A stretch of 64,000 nt of DNA from Nocardia alba NBRC 108234 (GCF_001612665.1 NZ_BDAX01000013.1:62001-126000); one strand, 5' to 3'. Shown: positions 28,516-37,525, numbered from the stretch's first letter. Program-made: numbers and translations. The notes: generated from the letters alone by a model not told the origin.

Positions 28516-29049
28516 TTACATTTGGCCTCTGACCGGAAGGAGTACGTCGGCGCCGGGTGGTAGCCCGTCGATCGGCCACCACCGTAGATCGGTCGATTCA
28601 GCGCTGCGGATCGGTACCGCGCCGGGGGGCGCCACGATCTCGAAGAGCAGGTCGAGATGCCGCGTCGGCACGCCGAGTGAGCAGGTGATCGGGTGCGCCT
28701 GCGCACCGTACAGACCCGACGTGAGAAGCAGGTCGGGGATGCCGGATTCCTCTGTCGCCTCCCGCAGCGCCGCGTCCTGCACGGTCTTGTCCTCGGGTTC
28801 GCAATGCCCACCCAGCTGGATCCAGCGACCGACCCGCGGGTGCAGGGTGAGCAGGATGTCGCGACGATCGTGGGACAGCACGATCGCCGACGCGGTGATG
28901 TGGCCGGGCGCGAATTCGCGCAGGCAACCGCGCGGTGCGGCGCCGAGAAAGGCCAGAATCGCTTCGCGCAGTGAGTGATCCGCACGGGTCGCGGGTTCCC
29001 AGTCGGTGAGCAGCTCGGTCGCCGAGGCGTGCAGCGACTCCGCGCTCAC
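28516..29049 (-). CDS. NUDIX hydrolase
   Basis: A 177-residue NUDIX protein. The box is LGGHCEPEDKTVQDAALREATEESGI in outline: a GGH start, then REATEESG with the metal-binding glutamates, but one residue longer than the classic spacing, a form I recall from other actinobacterial proteins. Substrate unknown; it would cleave a nucleoside diphosphate linked to another group. Its ATG overlaps the fbiB stop by four bases, so it is made together with the F420 enzymes and may clean up a nucleotide side product; this is inference. Confidence 0.85.
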   Translation of the reverse strand: MSAESLHASATELLTDWEPATRADHSLREAILAFLGAAPRGCLREFAPGHITASAIVLSHDRRDILLTLHPRVGRWIQLGGHCEPEDKTVQDAALREATEESGIPDLLLTSGLYGAQAHPITCSLGVPTRHLDLLFEIVAPPGAVPIRSAESTDLRWWPIDGLPPGADVLLPVRGQM

Positions 29050-30416
29050 AGTTCCACCAGGCCCATACCGACCGCACCGACGGCGCGGGCGACCGGCTCG
29101 TCGCGCGGATGACCGATCGCGATGGCACCCAACGGCATCCAGTCCTCATCGAACCCGAGCACCTCGCGAACGATCTCGGGCGCGAAGATGGTCGAGCCGA
29201 TCCAGCAGCTACCGAGGCCGTCGGCGGCCAACGCCACCAGCAGGCCCTGCACCGCCGCGCCGACGGCCACCGTGAACATGGTCTGCTCGGCGGCCCGGCG
29301 ACGAGCGTCGGGGTACTCGTGGGCGCCGTCGGGCACGCAGAACGGGATGATCACCTCCGGCGCGTCGAAAAGGATGCGGCCACGCGCGATTCGACGCCGC
29401 ACGCGCTCGGCGTCGAGCCCGTCGGCGGTGAGGTCCTCGCTCCACTTCTCGGCCATGGCATCGAGCAGCTGGGCCCGCAGCGTCGCCTTGCGCAACCAGA
29501 CGAACCGCACCGGGCGGGTGTGGTGCGGCGCGGGCGCGGTGAGGCCGACCGCCACGGCGGCGCGGATGCGGGCCGGGTCCACCGCCTCGTCGGTGAACGC
29601 GCGCACCGAACGGCGCAGCGGCACAGCTTCTTTGCGGCCCTGTTCGAGGGCTTCGGCGGTGCCGAGCCAGAACAGGTCGTCGATGCCGCCGCGCAGCAGC
29701 GTGGCGGCGGTCGACCCGTCGTCGTCGGTGCTCAGCCCACGCACGACCGCCACCGGTACCCCACCGAGCTTGCCCTTGACCAGATCCGCGGCCGCGGCGA
29801 GTTCATCGGCGATGGCCACCTGCGTGACGTGCAGCTCGTTGCCCTGCTCATCGACGGCGCCGTCGTAATCGTGCAGCACGCGCAGCCCCGCCGCGCCGAT
29901 GGCCGCGTCGATCTGCCCGTTGCGCCAGGCCCGGCCCATGGTGTCGGTGATGACGACGGCCACGTCGACGCCGAGCCGCTGCGCGAGCGCGGTGCGCAGC
30001 GACTTCGCGCTGCCGTCGGGATCGACAGGCAGCAGCACCAATTCGCCCTGCGCCACATTGGAACCGTCGACACCGGAGGCGGCCTGCACGATGCCGAGCC
30101 GGTTCTCGGTGATGAGGGTGCGACCCTTGCGCGCCAGCACCCGAACAGCCTCGTCCTCGACGAGCCTGCGCCGAACGGCGTCACGCTCCTCGGGGTCGAT
30201 CGGCGCCACCACGATGCGCCCCTCGGCCTTCGACACGATCTTGCTGGTGACCACGATGATGTCGCCGTCGGCGAGCCAGGGCGCTTGCGTCGCAAGATGT
30301 TCGGCGATGTCGTCGCCGGGCCGGAACTCGGGCAGGCCGGTCACCGGAAGGATCCGCAACTCGTCGGCGGCGTGGTCGGGCAATGCCCCGACGGTGCCGT
30401 TGCGCTGCTCGCTCAT
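29046..30416 (-). CDS. fbiB: Bifunctional F420 enzyme FbiB: glutamate ligase and dehydro-F420-0 reductase
   Basis: A 456-residue two-domain protein. The N-terminal half (about 1-250, RILPVTGLPEF, DGDIIVVTSKIVSKAEGR, VVITDTMGRAWRNGQ) is the CofE-type GTP-dependent gamma-glutamyl ligase that adds the polyglutamate tail. The C-terminal half is a nitroreductase-fold FMN domain (RRSVRAFTDEAVDPARI, GLGSCWIGSTIFAPEIV) that reduces the dehydro precursor. Length agrees with mycobacterial FbiB. Overlaps fbiA upstream and the NUDIX gene downstream by four bases each. Confidence 0.95.
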   Translation of the reverse strand: MSEQRNGTVGALPDHAADELRILPVTGLPEFRPGDDIAEHLATQAPWLADGDIIVVTSKIVSKAEGRIVVAPIDPEERDAVRRRLVEDEAVRVLARKGRTLITENRLGIVQAASGVDGSNVAQGELVLLPVDPDGSAKSLRTALAQRLGVDVAVVITDTMGRAWRNGQIDAAIGAAGLRVLHDYDGAVDEQGNELHVTQVAIADELAAAADLVKGKLGGVPVAVVRGLSTDDDGSTAATLLRGGIDDLFWLGTAEALEQGRKEAVPLRRSVRAFTDEAVDPARIRAAVAVGLTAPAPHHTRPVRFVWLRKATLRAQLLDAMAEKWSEDLTADGLDAERVRRRIARGRILFDAPEVIIPFCVPDGAHEYPDARRRAAEQTMFTVAVGAAVQGLLVALAADGLGSCWIGSTIFAPEIVREVLGFDEDWMPLGAIAIGHPRDEPVARAVGAVGMGLVEL

Positions 30417-31399
30417 GCCTTCACACCCGCCAGTTCCAGTGCGGCGCGCGCCATTTCAGCGGTCGCCTCGGGGTCGCTCATCAACAGCGGCACGCTGCGC
30501 ACCTCGACGCCCGGAACGTCGGCGGAGTCGGTGGAGTGCACCAGCCACCCGTCGAGAATGCCGGTGGTCGAACGGGCGCCGTAGTGGCGGCCGATCGCCT
30601 CCGCCGTGGACTCGACGCCGATCGCGGTCAGACATTCATCGGCCATGCCGCGCAACGGCTTTCCGTCGATCACCGGCGAGAGGCCGATCACCTTGGCTTC
30701 GCTGGTGCGTAGCGTGCCCCTGATCCCGGGCACCGAGAGGATCGCGCCGATGCTCACCACGGGGTTCGAGGGCGCCAGCAATACGGCGTCAGCGGAGCTT
30801 ATGATCTCGGTCACATTCGGTGCCGGCGTGGCTTGCTCGGCCCCGATCGAGGCGAATCCGTGCGTCGGCAGCGCCGCGCGGTAGCGCACCCACCATTCCT
30901 GAAAGTGGATCGCGCGACGTTCGCCAGCATTGTCGGGGTCGCTGACCACCACATGGGTTTCACAGCGATCGTCGGTAGCCGGAATCAGCTTCACCCCTGG
31001 CTGCCACCGATTACACAGCGCTTCGGTGACCGCGGACAGCGGATATCCGGCGCGCAGCATTTCGGTGCGAATGAGGTGGGTGGCGATATCGCGATCGCCC
31101 AGACCGAACCAATCGGGCTGGGCGTTGTATTTCGCCAGCTCCTCTTTCGCATGCCAGGTTTCGTCCGCGTGACCCCAGCCACGTTCGGTATCGATGCCAC
31201 CGCCGAGGGTGTACATGCAGGTATCGAGGTCGGGGCAGATGCGAAGGCCATGCATCCAGACGTCGTCGCCGACGTTGACGATGGCCGAGATGTCGGCTTC
31301 GGGCAGCAGGTGCCGGACGCCCTGGAGGAACCGGGCACCGCCGACACCGCCGACGAGAACGGCGATCTTGGGCTCGCGCGCCGCGTGTTGTGCAGTCAC
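30413..31399 (-). CDS. fbiA: FbiA, phosphoenolpyruvyl/2-phospho-L-lactate transferase of F420 synthesis
   Basis: A 328-residue transferase that joins the activated three-carbon unit to the deazaflavin FO, giving (dehydro)F420-0. The N-terminus IAVLVGGVGGARFLQGV and the later PSNPVVSIGAILSVPGIR are family signatures. First gene of the fbiA-fbiB-NUDIX operon and divergent from whiB2. The other F420 genes, fbiC and fbiD, are not in the window. Confidence 0.95.
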   Translation of the reverse strand: MTAQHAAREPKIAVLVGGVGGARFLQGVRHLLPEADISAIVNVGDDVWMHGLRICPDLDTCMYTLGGGIDTERGWGHADETWHAKEELAKYNAQPDWFGLGDRDIATHLIRTEMLRAGYPLSAVTEALCNRWQPGVKLIPATDDRCETHVVVSDPDNAGERRAIHFQEWWVRYRAALPTHGFASIGAEQATPAPNVTEIISSADAVLLAPSNPVVSIGAILSVPGIRGTLRTSEAKVIGLSPVIDGKPLRGMADECLTAIGVESTAEAIGRHYGARSTTGILDGWLVHSTDSADVPGVEVRSVPLLMSDPEATAEMARAALELAGVKA

Positions 31400-31794
31400 A
31401 GGGTCACAGCCTAGTGAGTGGCGATTGCCGGTTGATTCCGCGCCGAATTACAACGAAGTTGCTGAGAATTTGCCACAACGCATAACAAGATCAACACGAA
31501 AGGCGGGTGCGGAGTGTAACGGAAGGGTGACGGCGGGTTGACCACCGGCAAGTGCGGCGTGTCTAATCACAGACATGTCATTCCGGTCACCGCGAGAGGG
31601 CATAGCGCGGGGGCGTTTGCGAGAAGGTTTCAACTCGCCGAAACGGACACAACGCGCACACACAGCGCAGTGGACGCCGGAAGGCAGGCTCGGGGAAGCC
31701 CGCGAGACTACATCGCGGTGTTGGGCCGTCGGAAATCTCATCGGACCGACGGAAAGAATCATTCTGCGCTAACACATAGTGAGGAGGCGGAACG
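31400..31794. promoter_or_regulatory. Divergent control region of fbiA and whiB2, with a long whiB2 leader
   Basis: 395 bp without a gene. A good promoter faces whiB2: TTGACC (31538-31543), 18-bp spacer, TCTAAT (31562-31567). This implies an untranslated leader of about 220 nt. Within it CCGTCGG/CCGACGG (about 31727-31753) can pair close to the ribosome-binding site GAGGAGG. A TGTCT/AGACA inverted repeat lies at the promoter. The short frames here show no conserved protein. Confidence 0.5.
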
Positions 31795-32172
31795 ATGACC
31801 GAAGATCTGGTCTCACCGACCGATTCCACAGCAGGCGCAGCTCACGCTGTCTGCGCTGACATGAGCTGGCAGGAACCGGACGTGGAAAGCGAAGTCGCGG
31901 CTCCCCGGCTGAGTCTGGTCGTGACGGGCTTCGACGAAATGTTCGAGTCGATCGAAGAGCAGTGGCAGGAACGTGCCCTCTGCGCGCAGACCGACCCCGA
32001 GGCGTTCTTCCCCGAGAAGGGCGGCTCGACGCGTGAGGCAAAGCGGATCTGCTTGGGCTGCGAAGTACGTGACCAGTGCCTGGAATACGCACTGGCACAT
32101 GATGAACGCTTCGGCATCTGGGGCGGTCTCTCGGAACGAGAGCGTCGCAGGCTGAAGCGCGGAATCGGTTAA
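31795..32172 (+). CDS. whiB2: WhiB2-type iron-sulfur regulator
   Basis: A 125-residue Wbl protein. Four cluster cysteines are Cys63, Cys86, Cys89 and Cys95, followed by the GIWGGLSERERRRLKRG turn and basic DNA-binding tail. The core is almost identical to mycobacterial WhiB2 (WhmD), needed for septation and division, but the N-terminus is longer by about 35 residues. AGGAGG precedes the ATG at 31795; an internal ATG at residue 23 is an alternative. Confidence 0.95.
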   Translation: MTEDLVSPTDSTAGAAHAVCADMSWQEPDVESEVAAPRLSLVVTGFDEMFESIEEQWQERALCAQTDPEAFFPEKGGSTREAKRICLGCEVRDQCLEYALAHDERFGIWGGLSERERRRLKRGIG

Positions 32173-32291
32173 GTGGCTGTTCGAAAGTAGACTCTCTCCA
32201 GGCCTGGCCCGGAGCCACGCAGGCGCAGTACGTCGGTGTCTCCGGGCGAACGCCCTTCCAGCTCACGGTGCAGGCGAGAGGTGAAAGACCC

Positions 32292-32774
32292 ATGGCACGT
32301 TCCCGGCGTCATTCCCCGGCACCCACCGCCCGTTCGGTCACCCGCCGCGGCCGCGGAGTCCGTGGCCCCATGCTCCCGCCGACCGTGCCCGCGTGGCGCA
32401 CCAGGGGCCAGAAATTCGATCGGCTGGTGCTCGAAGCGTTCGCCCCACTCGACACCCGCTGGCACGATCGCCTCACCAAGCTCGACATCGCCGTCGACGA
32501 TGTTCCGAAAATCCGTCCGCTGCATCCTGATTCGGTCACCTGGCCGGATGAGGTGGTCGCCGACGGGCCGGTGCCGCTGTCGCGGCTGATCCCCGCGGGC
32601 GTCGACCGACACGGTGCGGCCACCCGCGCCAGAGTGGTGTTGTTCCGCAAACCGCTGGAATTGCGGGCCGCCGACCCCGACGACCTGGTCGAGTTGCTGC
32701 GCGAGGTACTCGTCCAGCAGATCGCGACCTACCTCGGCGTCGACCCCGATCTGATCGACCCCGAACCCGAGTAG
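32292..32774 (+). CDS. Metallopeptidase-family protein with degenerate zinc site (Rv3259-like)
   Basis: A 160-residue protein with a basic N-terminus (RSVTRRGRGVRGPMLPPTVP) and a compact fold ending LREVLVQQIATYLGVDPDLID. In zincin-like relatives the end reads HExxHxxG; here the positions are Gln-Gln-x-x-Thr, so zinc catalysis looks lost. Orthologues next to whiB2 in other actinobacteria have, as I recall, similarly altered motifs. The start at 32292 is preceded by GAGAGGTGA. Between whiB2 and DUF3499, it is part of a conserved gene string of unknown purpose. Confidence 0.7.
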   Translation: MARSRRHSPAPTARSVTRRGRGVRGPMLPPTVPAWRTRGQKFDRLVLEAFAPLDTRWHDRLTKLDIAVDDVPKIRPLHPDSVTWPDEVVADGPVPLSRLIPAGVDRHGAATRARVVLFRKPLELRAADPDDLVELLREVLVQQIATYLGVDPDLIDPEPE

Positions 32775-33060
32775 GCGAAACCTCCGCCTACGCTGCGGCC
32801 GTGCGCACAAGACCAACGACGCTGCGCGACAACAACCATCCAGCGAAACCTCCGCCTACGCTGCGGCCGTGCGCACAAGACCAACGACGCTGCGCGACAA
32901 CAACCATCCAGCGAAACCGCCGCCTACGCTGCGGCCGTGCGCACAAGACCAACGACGCTGCGCGACAACGACCATCCGGCGAAACCGCCGCCTTGGCCGC
33001 CGCAATGCGCAAGACCGACAAACGTTGCGCGACTGTGCCCATCCCGTGAACCTCTGCCCT
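32775..33060. repeat. 68-bp tandem repeat array (about 4 copies)
   Basis: Units begin GCGAAACC at 32775, 32843, 32911 and 32979, exactly 68 bp apart; the fourth copy is diverged and a partial fifth starts at 33046. The first three copies are nearly identical. Each unit contains CCTACGCTGCGGCCGTGCGC, which resembles a -10 box followed by a GTG start. The array begins immediately after the stop of the upstream gene. Since 68 is not a multiple of three, it does not encode a repetitive protein. Confidence 0.9.
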
Positions 33061-33117
33061 GTTACTTAGGGCGTGTCCGTATCCACTTTCGGGCCGTAGA
33101 GGGCTAATCTCGACGTC

Positions 33118-33504
33118 GTGATCCCTCTGCGTCGTTGCTGCCGACCCGGCTGCAAGAACCCGGCTGTAGCGACGCTGACGTATGTGTACTCCGACTCGAC
33201 CGCCGTCGTCGGCCCCCTGGCCACCGTCGCCGAACCGCACTCATGGGATCTCTGCGAAACGCACGCCTGCCGGATCACCGCGCCCAAGGGCTGGGAACTG
33301 GTCCGCCACGAAGGCGGCTTCTCCTCGAGCACCCCGGACGACGACGATCTCACCGCCCTGGCCGAAGCCGTGCGCGAAGCGGGCCTGCGCCGCCGCCCCG
33401 CCGCCGAAGCCGACCAGCCGGGCTACCGCGACAACGCCCCCGCGGCCCCCCGCACCGCACGGACCGGCCGTCGCGGCCATCTCCGTGTTCTGCCCGATCC
33501 GTAG
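33118..33504 (+). CDS. DUF3499 family protein
   Basis: A 128-residue protein of unknown function. The N-terminus has a small zinc-ribbon-like set, CCRPGCKNPAVATLTYVY and DLCETHA, followed by a variable, disordered C-terminus rich in Ala, Pro and Arg. TAATCT lies seven bases before the GTG at 33118, so the mRNA is probably leaderless. Conserved between whiB2 and pmmA in related actinobacteria (Rv3258c). Confidence 0.85.
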   Translation: MIPLRRCCRPGCKNPAVATLTYVYSDSTAVVGPLATVAEPHSWDLCETHACRITAPKGWELVRHEGGFSSSTPDDDDLTALAEAVREAGLRRRPAAEADQPGYRDNAPAAPRTARTGRRGHLRVLPDP

Positions 33505-33556
33505 CTAGTCCGGCCAGGATCCCGAAGAGTCGGTGCAGCCCGCTAGGGTTAGCCGC

Positions 33557-34936
33557 ATGACGACCCTCGCGCGCTCTGGCGAACTCGTGAATGCCGTGAT
33601 CAAGGCTTATGACGTCCGCGGGCTGGTGGGCGAACAGATCGACGAGGCGTTCGTCGGCGATGTCGGCGCTTCCTTCGCGCGCCTGATGCGCGGCGAAGGC
33701 GCCACCCGCGTCGTGATCGGCCACGACATGCGGGCGTCCTCCCCCGCGCTGTCCGAGGCGTTCGCCCATGGCGTGCGGGCCCAGGGTCTCGATGTGGTGC
33801 ACATCGGCCTGGCCTCCACCGACCAGCTCTACTTCGCCTCGGGCAAGCTCGGCTGTCCCGGCGCCATGTTCACCGCCAGCCACAACCCCGCCGAGTACAA
33901 CGGCATCAAGCTGTGCCGCGCGAACGCACTGCCCGTCGGCCAGGACACCGGCCTGGCGACCATCGCCGCGGAGGTCACCGGCGGCGTGCCCGCCTACGAC
34001 GGCGCGCCCGGCACCGCGACCAGCACCGATCTGCTCGCCGATTACGCGAACTACCTGCGCGAACTGGTGAATCTCGACGAGATCCGCCCACTCACCATCG
34101 CGGTCGACGCGGGCAACGGCATGGGCGGCCACACCGTGCCCGCCGTCCTCGGCGCTCTCGCCCCGGTCACGATCGTGCCGCTGTACTTCGAACTCGACGG
34201 CTCGTTCCCCAACCACGAGGCCAACCCGCTCGATCCGAAGAACCTCGTCGACCTGCAGGCGCTGGTGCGCTCCAGCGGCGCCGACATCGGTCTGGCCTTC
34301 GACGGCGACGCCGACCGCTGCTTCGTCGTCGACGAGCGCGGCGAGCCCGTGTCCCCCTCGGCGATCACGGCGCTCGTGGCGCAGCGCGAGCTGGCCAAGG
34401 AGCCGGGCGCGACCGTCATCCACAACCTGATCACCTCGCGCGCGGTCCCCGAACTGGTCGAGGAGCTGGGCGGCAAGCCGGTGCGCACACGGGTCGGACA
34501 CTCGTTCATCAAGCAGGAGATGGCCTCGACCGGCGCGGTGTTCGGCGGCGAGCACTCGGCGCACTACTACTTCCGCGATTTCTGGGGCGCCGACTCGGGC
34601 ATGCTGGCCGCGCTGCACGTGCTGGCCGCGCTCGGCGAGGGCGAGCGGACGGTCTCCGACCTCATGGCCGCCTACGACGTGTACGCGGCCTCGGGCGAGA
34701 TCAACTCGACCGTCGCCGATGCCGCCGACCGCACCGCCGCCGTGCTCGCCGCGTTCGCCGACCGGACCGAGTCGGTGGACCGCATGGACGGCGTCACCGT
34801 CGACCTGGGCGGCCACGCGTGGTTCAACCTGCGCGCATCGAATACCGAACCGCTACTTCGACTCAATGTCGAGGCCGGATCGCGCGACGATGTAGACGCA
34901 CTCGTAACCGAGATCCTGAGCATCGTCCGCGCCTGA
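33557..34936 (+). CDS. pmmA: Phosphomannomutase/phosphoglucomutase
   Basis: A 459-residue alpha-D-phosphohexomutase interconverting mannose-6-P and mannose-1-P for GDP-mannose. The active serine is in TASHNPAEYNGIK, the metal loop is FDGDADRCFVVD, and the phosphate-binding C-terminus has RASNTEPLLRLN. The ATG at 33557 is preferred to the frame start at 33533: TAGGGT lies about eight bases upstream and relatives begin near this point. It heads the pmmA-SIS-manA group. Confidence 0.94.
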   Translation: MTTLARSGELVNAVIKAYDVRGLVGEQIDEAFVGDVGASFARLMRGEGATRVVIGHDMRASSPALSEAFAHGVRAQGLDVVHIGLASTDQLYFASGKLGCPGAMFTASHNPAEYNGIKLCRANALPVGQDTGLATIAAEVTGGVPAYDGAPGTATSTDLLADYANYLRELVNLDEIRPLTIAVDAGNGMGGHTVPAVLGALAPVTIVPLYFELDGSFPNHEANPLDPKNLVDLQALVRSSGADIGLAFDGDADRCFVVDERGEPVSPSAITALVAQRELAKEPGATVIHNLITSRAVPELVEELGGKPVRTRVGHSFIKQEMASTGAVFGGEHSAHYYFRDFWGADSGMLAALHVLAALGEGERTVSDLMAAYDVYAASGEINSTVADAADRTAAVLAAFADRTESVDRMDGVTVDLGGHAWFNLRASNTEPLLRLNVEAGSRDDVDALVTEILSIVRA

Positions 34937-35087
34937 CTGGGAAGATGAAACCAGTACCCGTGGAATCACATGCCCGGCATTCGGCGGTCCGGTATTCGGC
35001 GACGGCGGATTACGAGCATTGCCGGTGCCCGGCTGGAATAGTGGAGTCACAGACGACGCCGCGCGATGAGGGGAGGTGGATTCGGCG

Positions 35088-36308
35088 ATGATCGCTGGAA
35101 CACCGGTATTCGACCTCGACGATGCCGAGTCGCTGGCAGCCGCCGACACCGGCGGCGCCCTGCGTTCGGCGGCCTCCGGCGGCGCCCAGGTGCGGGCCAC
35201 CGCGGCGGCGGTCGCCGAGACCTCGCTCATCGAACGGCTCTCCGACCTGCGCCCGCGCAGCCTGGTGCTGGTCACGGGATCGGGTCGCGCCACGCGCGCG
35301 GCCGGGCTGCTCGTCGCCACGCTCGGCGACCGGGCCGGGCTGCCGATCGTGCCCGTCACCGCACTGCCACCGTGGGTCGGCCCGCTGGACGTGGTCCTGG
35401 TGGCCGGCGACGACGCGGGCGACCCACGGTTGATCGACGCCGTGGACCGCGCCCTGCGCCGCAGCGCCGAGGTGGTGGTCGCCGCCCCCAACGAGGGTCC
35501 GTTGCGCGCGGTCGCCGCCGGCCGAGCGATCGTGCTCGAACCGAGGGTGCCCGTCCTCGACCACAATCGGCTGCTGCGTTTCCTCGCGGTCGGTATCGCG
35601 GTGCTGCGCGGTGTCGACGCCCAGCGCAGCGGCCCGGCCACGCCCGATCTCACCGCACTGGCCGACATGCTCGACGCCGAAGCGCTGCGCGACGGCCCGA
35701 CCAACGAGGTGTTCCACAACCCGGCGAAGACCCTCGCCGCGCGGATGCACGGGGTGGGCGTCGTCCTCGCGGGCGACTCCCCCGCGGCGGTCGAACTGGC
35801 CGGTCACGGGGCCGAGGTGCTGCTGCAGTCCGCGGGTCGATTGGCCTCGGCCGCCGATCTCGCCGACGCTGTCGCCGCGGTCGGTCGACTCGGCGCGAGC
35901 ACCGGCGCCACCGCCCCCGGCTTCGATCCGCTGTTCCATGACGAGGAACTCGACGGACCGGCACCGGTGGACCGGGTCCGGGTGCTGGCCCTGAGTGTGC
36001 ATCCCGATCAGGCTGCCGCGCGGCGCAAGCTCGCGGTCTTCGACGGCGCGGGCGCGGGCCTGGTCGACGCCGATCTGGTCCACGCCGATGTCGACGTGCT
36101 GCAATCCCAGCTCGCCGACCCCGGCGCCGCGCCCGCGATCGAACGAACCGCCGCCGACTCCGCCGCGGGGGGCGGGCACGGCAGCGAACTCGAGCAGCTC
36201 GCCGTGCTCGCGCTGCGGCTGGACATGGCCGCGGCCTACCTTCGGCTCACCGGTGGGCGCGACGGCGCCGGGCCCGAACCTGATCGATACGACGGGGGAC
36301 GCTACTAG
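35088..36308 (+). CDS. SIS-domain protein (Rv3256c-like)
   Basis: A 406-residue protein related to the phosphoglucose/phosphomannose isomerase superfamily. SIS-like segments include LVLVTGSGRATRAAGLLVATLG and VVLAGDSPAAVELAGHGAEVLL, and the middle has a conserved NEVFHNPAKTLAARM. Catalytic residues are not obvious, and some relatives carry the label TobH without known function. The ATG at 35088 follows GGGGAGG at a spacing of 11. Its stop overlaps the manA start by one base. Position between a mutase and an isomerase of mannose suggests a structural or regulatory role in sugar-phosphate metabolism. Confidence 0.75.
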   Translation: MIAGTPVFDLDDAESLAAADTGGALRSAASGGAQVRATAAAVAETSLIERLSDLRPRSLVLVTGSGRATRAAGLLVATLGDRAGLPIVPVTALPPWVGPLDVVLVAGDDAGDPRLIDAVDRALRRSAEVVVAAPNEGPLRAVAAGRAIVLEPRVPVLDHNRLLRFLAVGIAVLRGVDAQRSGPATPDLTALADMLDAEALRDGPTNEVFHNPAKTLAARMHGVGVVLAGDSPAAVELAGHGAEVLLQSAGRLASAADLADAVAAVGRLGASTGATAPGFDPLFHDEELDGPAPVDRVRVLALSVHPDQAAARRKLAVFDGAGAGLVDADLVHADVDVLQSQLADPGAAPAIERTAADSAAGGGHGSELEQLAVLALRLDMAAAYLRLTGGRDGAGPEPDRYDGGRY

Positions 36309-37525
36309 TGCAGGAACTCGTTGGTGCGCTGCGCTCTTACGCATGGGGGTCGCGCACCGCGCTCGCTCAGCTGTGCGGACGGCCGGTGCCATCGGCCCAT
36401 CCCGAAGCCGAACTCTGGTTCGGCGCGCACCCGGCCGATCCCGCGCACGTGCGCACCGAATCGGGCACCCGCTCGCTGCTCGACGTACTGATCGCCGACC
36501 CGGTGCGCGAATTGGGCGCGGTGGCGGACACTTTCGGCCCCAGGCTGCCGTTTCTGCTGAAAATCCTCGCCGCCGAGGAACCACTGTCGCTGCAGGCGCA
36601 CCCGAGTTCGGCGCAGGCCCGGGCCGGTTTCGAACGCGAGAACCGCACCGGCGTGGCACTGGATTCGCCGCTGCGCAACTATCGCGACGACAGCCACAAG
36701 CCCGAACTCGTTGTCGCGCTGGAACGTTTCGAGGCGCTGGCCGGATTCCGCGATCCACACCGCACCGTCGAGCTGTTGCGCGCGCTGGATGTGCCCGGCC
36801 TCAATATCTACGCCGAACTGCTTGCCGCCCAACCTGATTCGGCCGGGCTGCGCACCCTGTTCACCACCTGGATCACGCTGCCGCCCGCTGTGTTGTCGAA
36901 GCTGCTGCCCACGGTGCTCGAGGGGTGTGTGAGCTACCTGTCGAGCAAAGGCGCGCGGGAGTTCACCGCCGAGGTGCGCACCGCGCTCGAACTCGCGGAG
37001 GCCTACCCCGGCGACGCCGGTGTCCTCGCGGCGCTCCTGCTCAACCGGCTGACCCTGGAGCCGGGCCAGGCGCTGTTCCTCTCGGCCGGCAACCTGCACG
37101 CCTACCTGCGCGGGGTCGGCGTGGAGATCATGGCAAATTCCGACAACGTGTTGCGTGGCGGGCTCACCCCCAAGCACGTCGACGTGCCCGAACTGCTGCG
37201 GGTACTGGACTTCGAGCCGATCGACCTGCCGGTGATCGAACCCGAACCCAGCGGCGACGGCGGTATCCGATACCAGACGCCCGCACCGGAATTCGCCCTG
37301 TGCCGCTTCGACCTCGGCACCGACGACGAACCGGTCGTCCTCGCCGACGCCGGGCCGGGCATCGTGCTGTGCACCGCGGGCACGGTCGAGCTCTCCGAGA
37401 ACGGGCACACACTCATCGTCGAACGTGGCAGCGCGGCCTGGATTTCCGCCGCCGACAGCGACCTCAAAGCCCGCGCGCTGCGTGGTCCCGCCCAGCTGTT
37501 CAGCGCCTGCGTCGGCGACACCTGA
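36308..37525 (+). CDS. manA: Mannose-6-phosphate isomerase, class I
   Basis: A 405-residue zinc enzyme converting fructose-6-P to mannose-6-P. Zinc ligands are seen in QAHPSSAQA, HKPELVVAL and GNLHAYLRG, and the N-terminus YAWGSRTALAQL is typical. GTG start overlapping the previous stop (TAGTG). Together with pmmA and the guanylyltransferase at 50.8 kb it supplies GDP-mannose for lipomannan and related glycolipids. Confidence 0.94.
   Translation: MQELVGALRSYAWGSRTALAQLCGRPVPSAHPEAELWFGAHPADPAHVRTESGTRSLLDVLIADPVRELGAVADTFGPRLPFLLKILAAEEPLSLQAHPSSAQARAGFERENRTGVALDSPLRNYRDDSHKPELVVALERFEALAGFRDPHRTVELLRALDVPGLNIYAELLAAQPDSAGLRTLFTTWITLPPAVLSKLLPTVLEGCVSYLSSKGAREFTAEVRTALELAEAYPGDAGVLAALLLNRLTLEPGQALFLSAGNLHAYLRGVGVEIMANSDNVLRGGLTPKHVDVPELLRVLDFEPIDLPVIEPEPSGDGGIRYQTPAPEFALCRFDLGTDDEPVVLADAGPGIVLCTAGTVELSENGHTLIVERGSAAWISAADSDLKARALRGPAQLFSACVGDT

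Noticed and set aside
32775..33060. CRISPR array
   Set aside because: The repeats are directly adjacent with no unique spacers and no cas genes are present.
32788..33240. Repetitive reading frame through the 68-bp repeats (minus strand)
   Set aside because: The repeat length is not a multiple of three, so the frame shifts between copies; the sequence looks like non-coding repeats.
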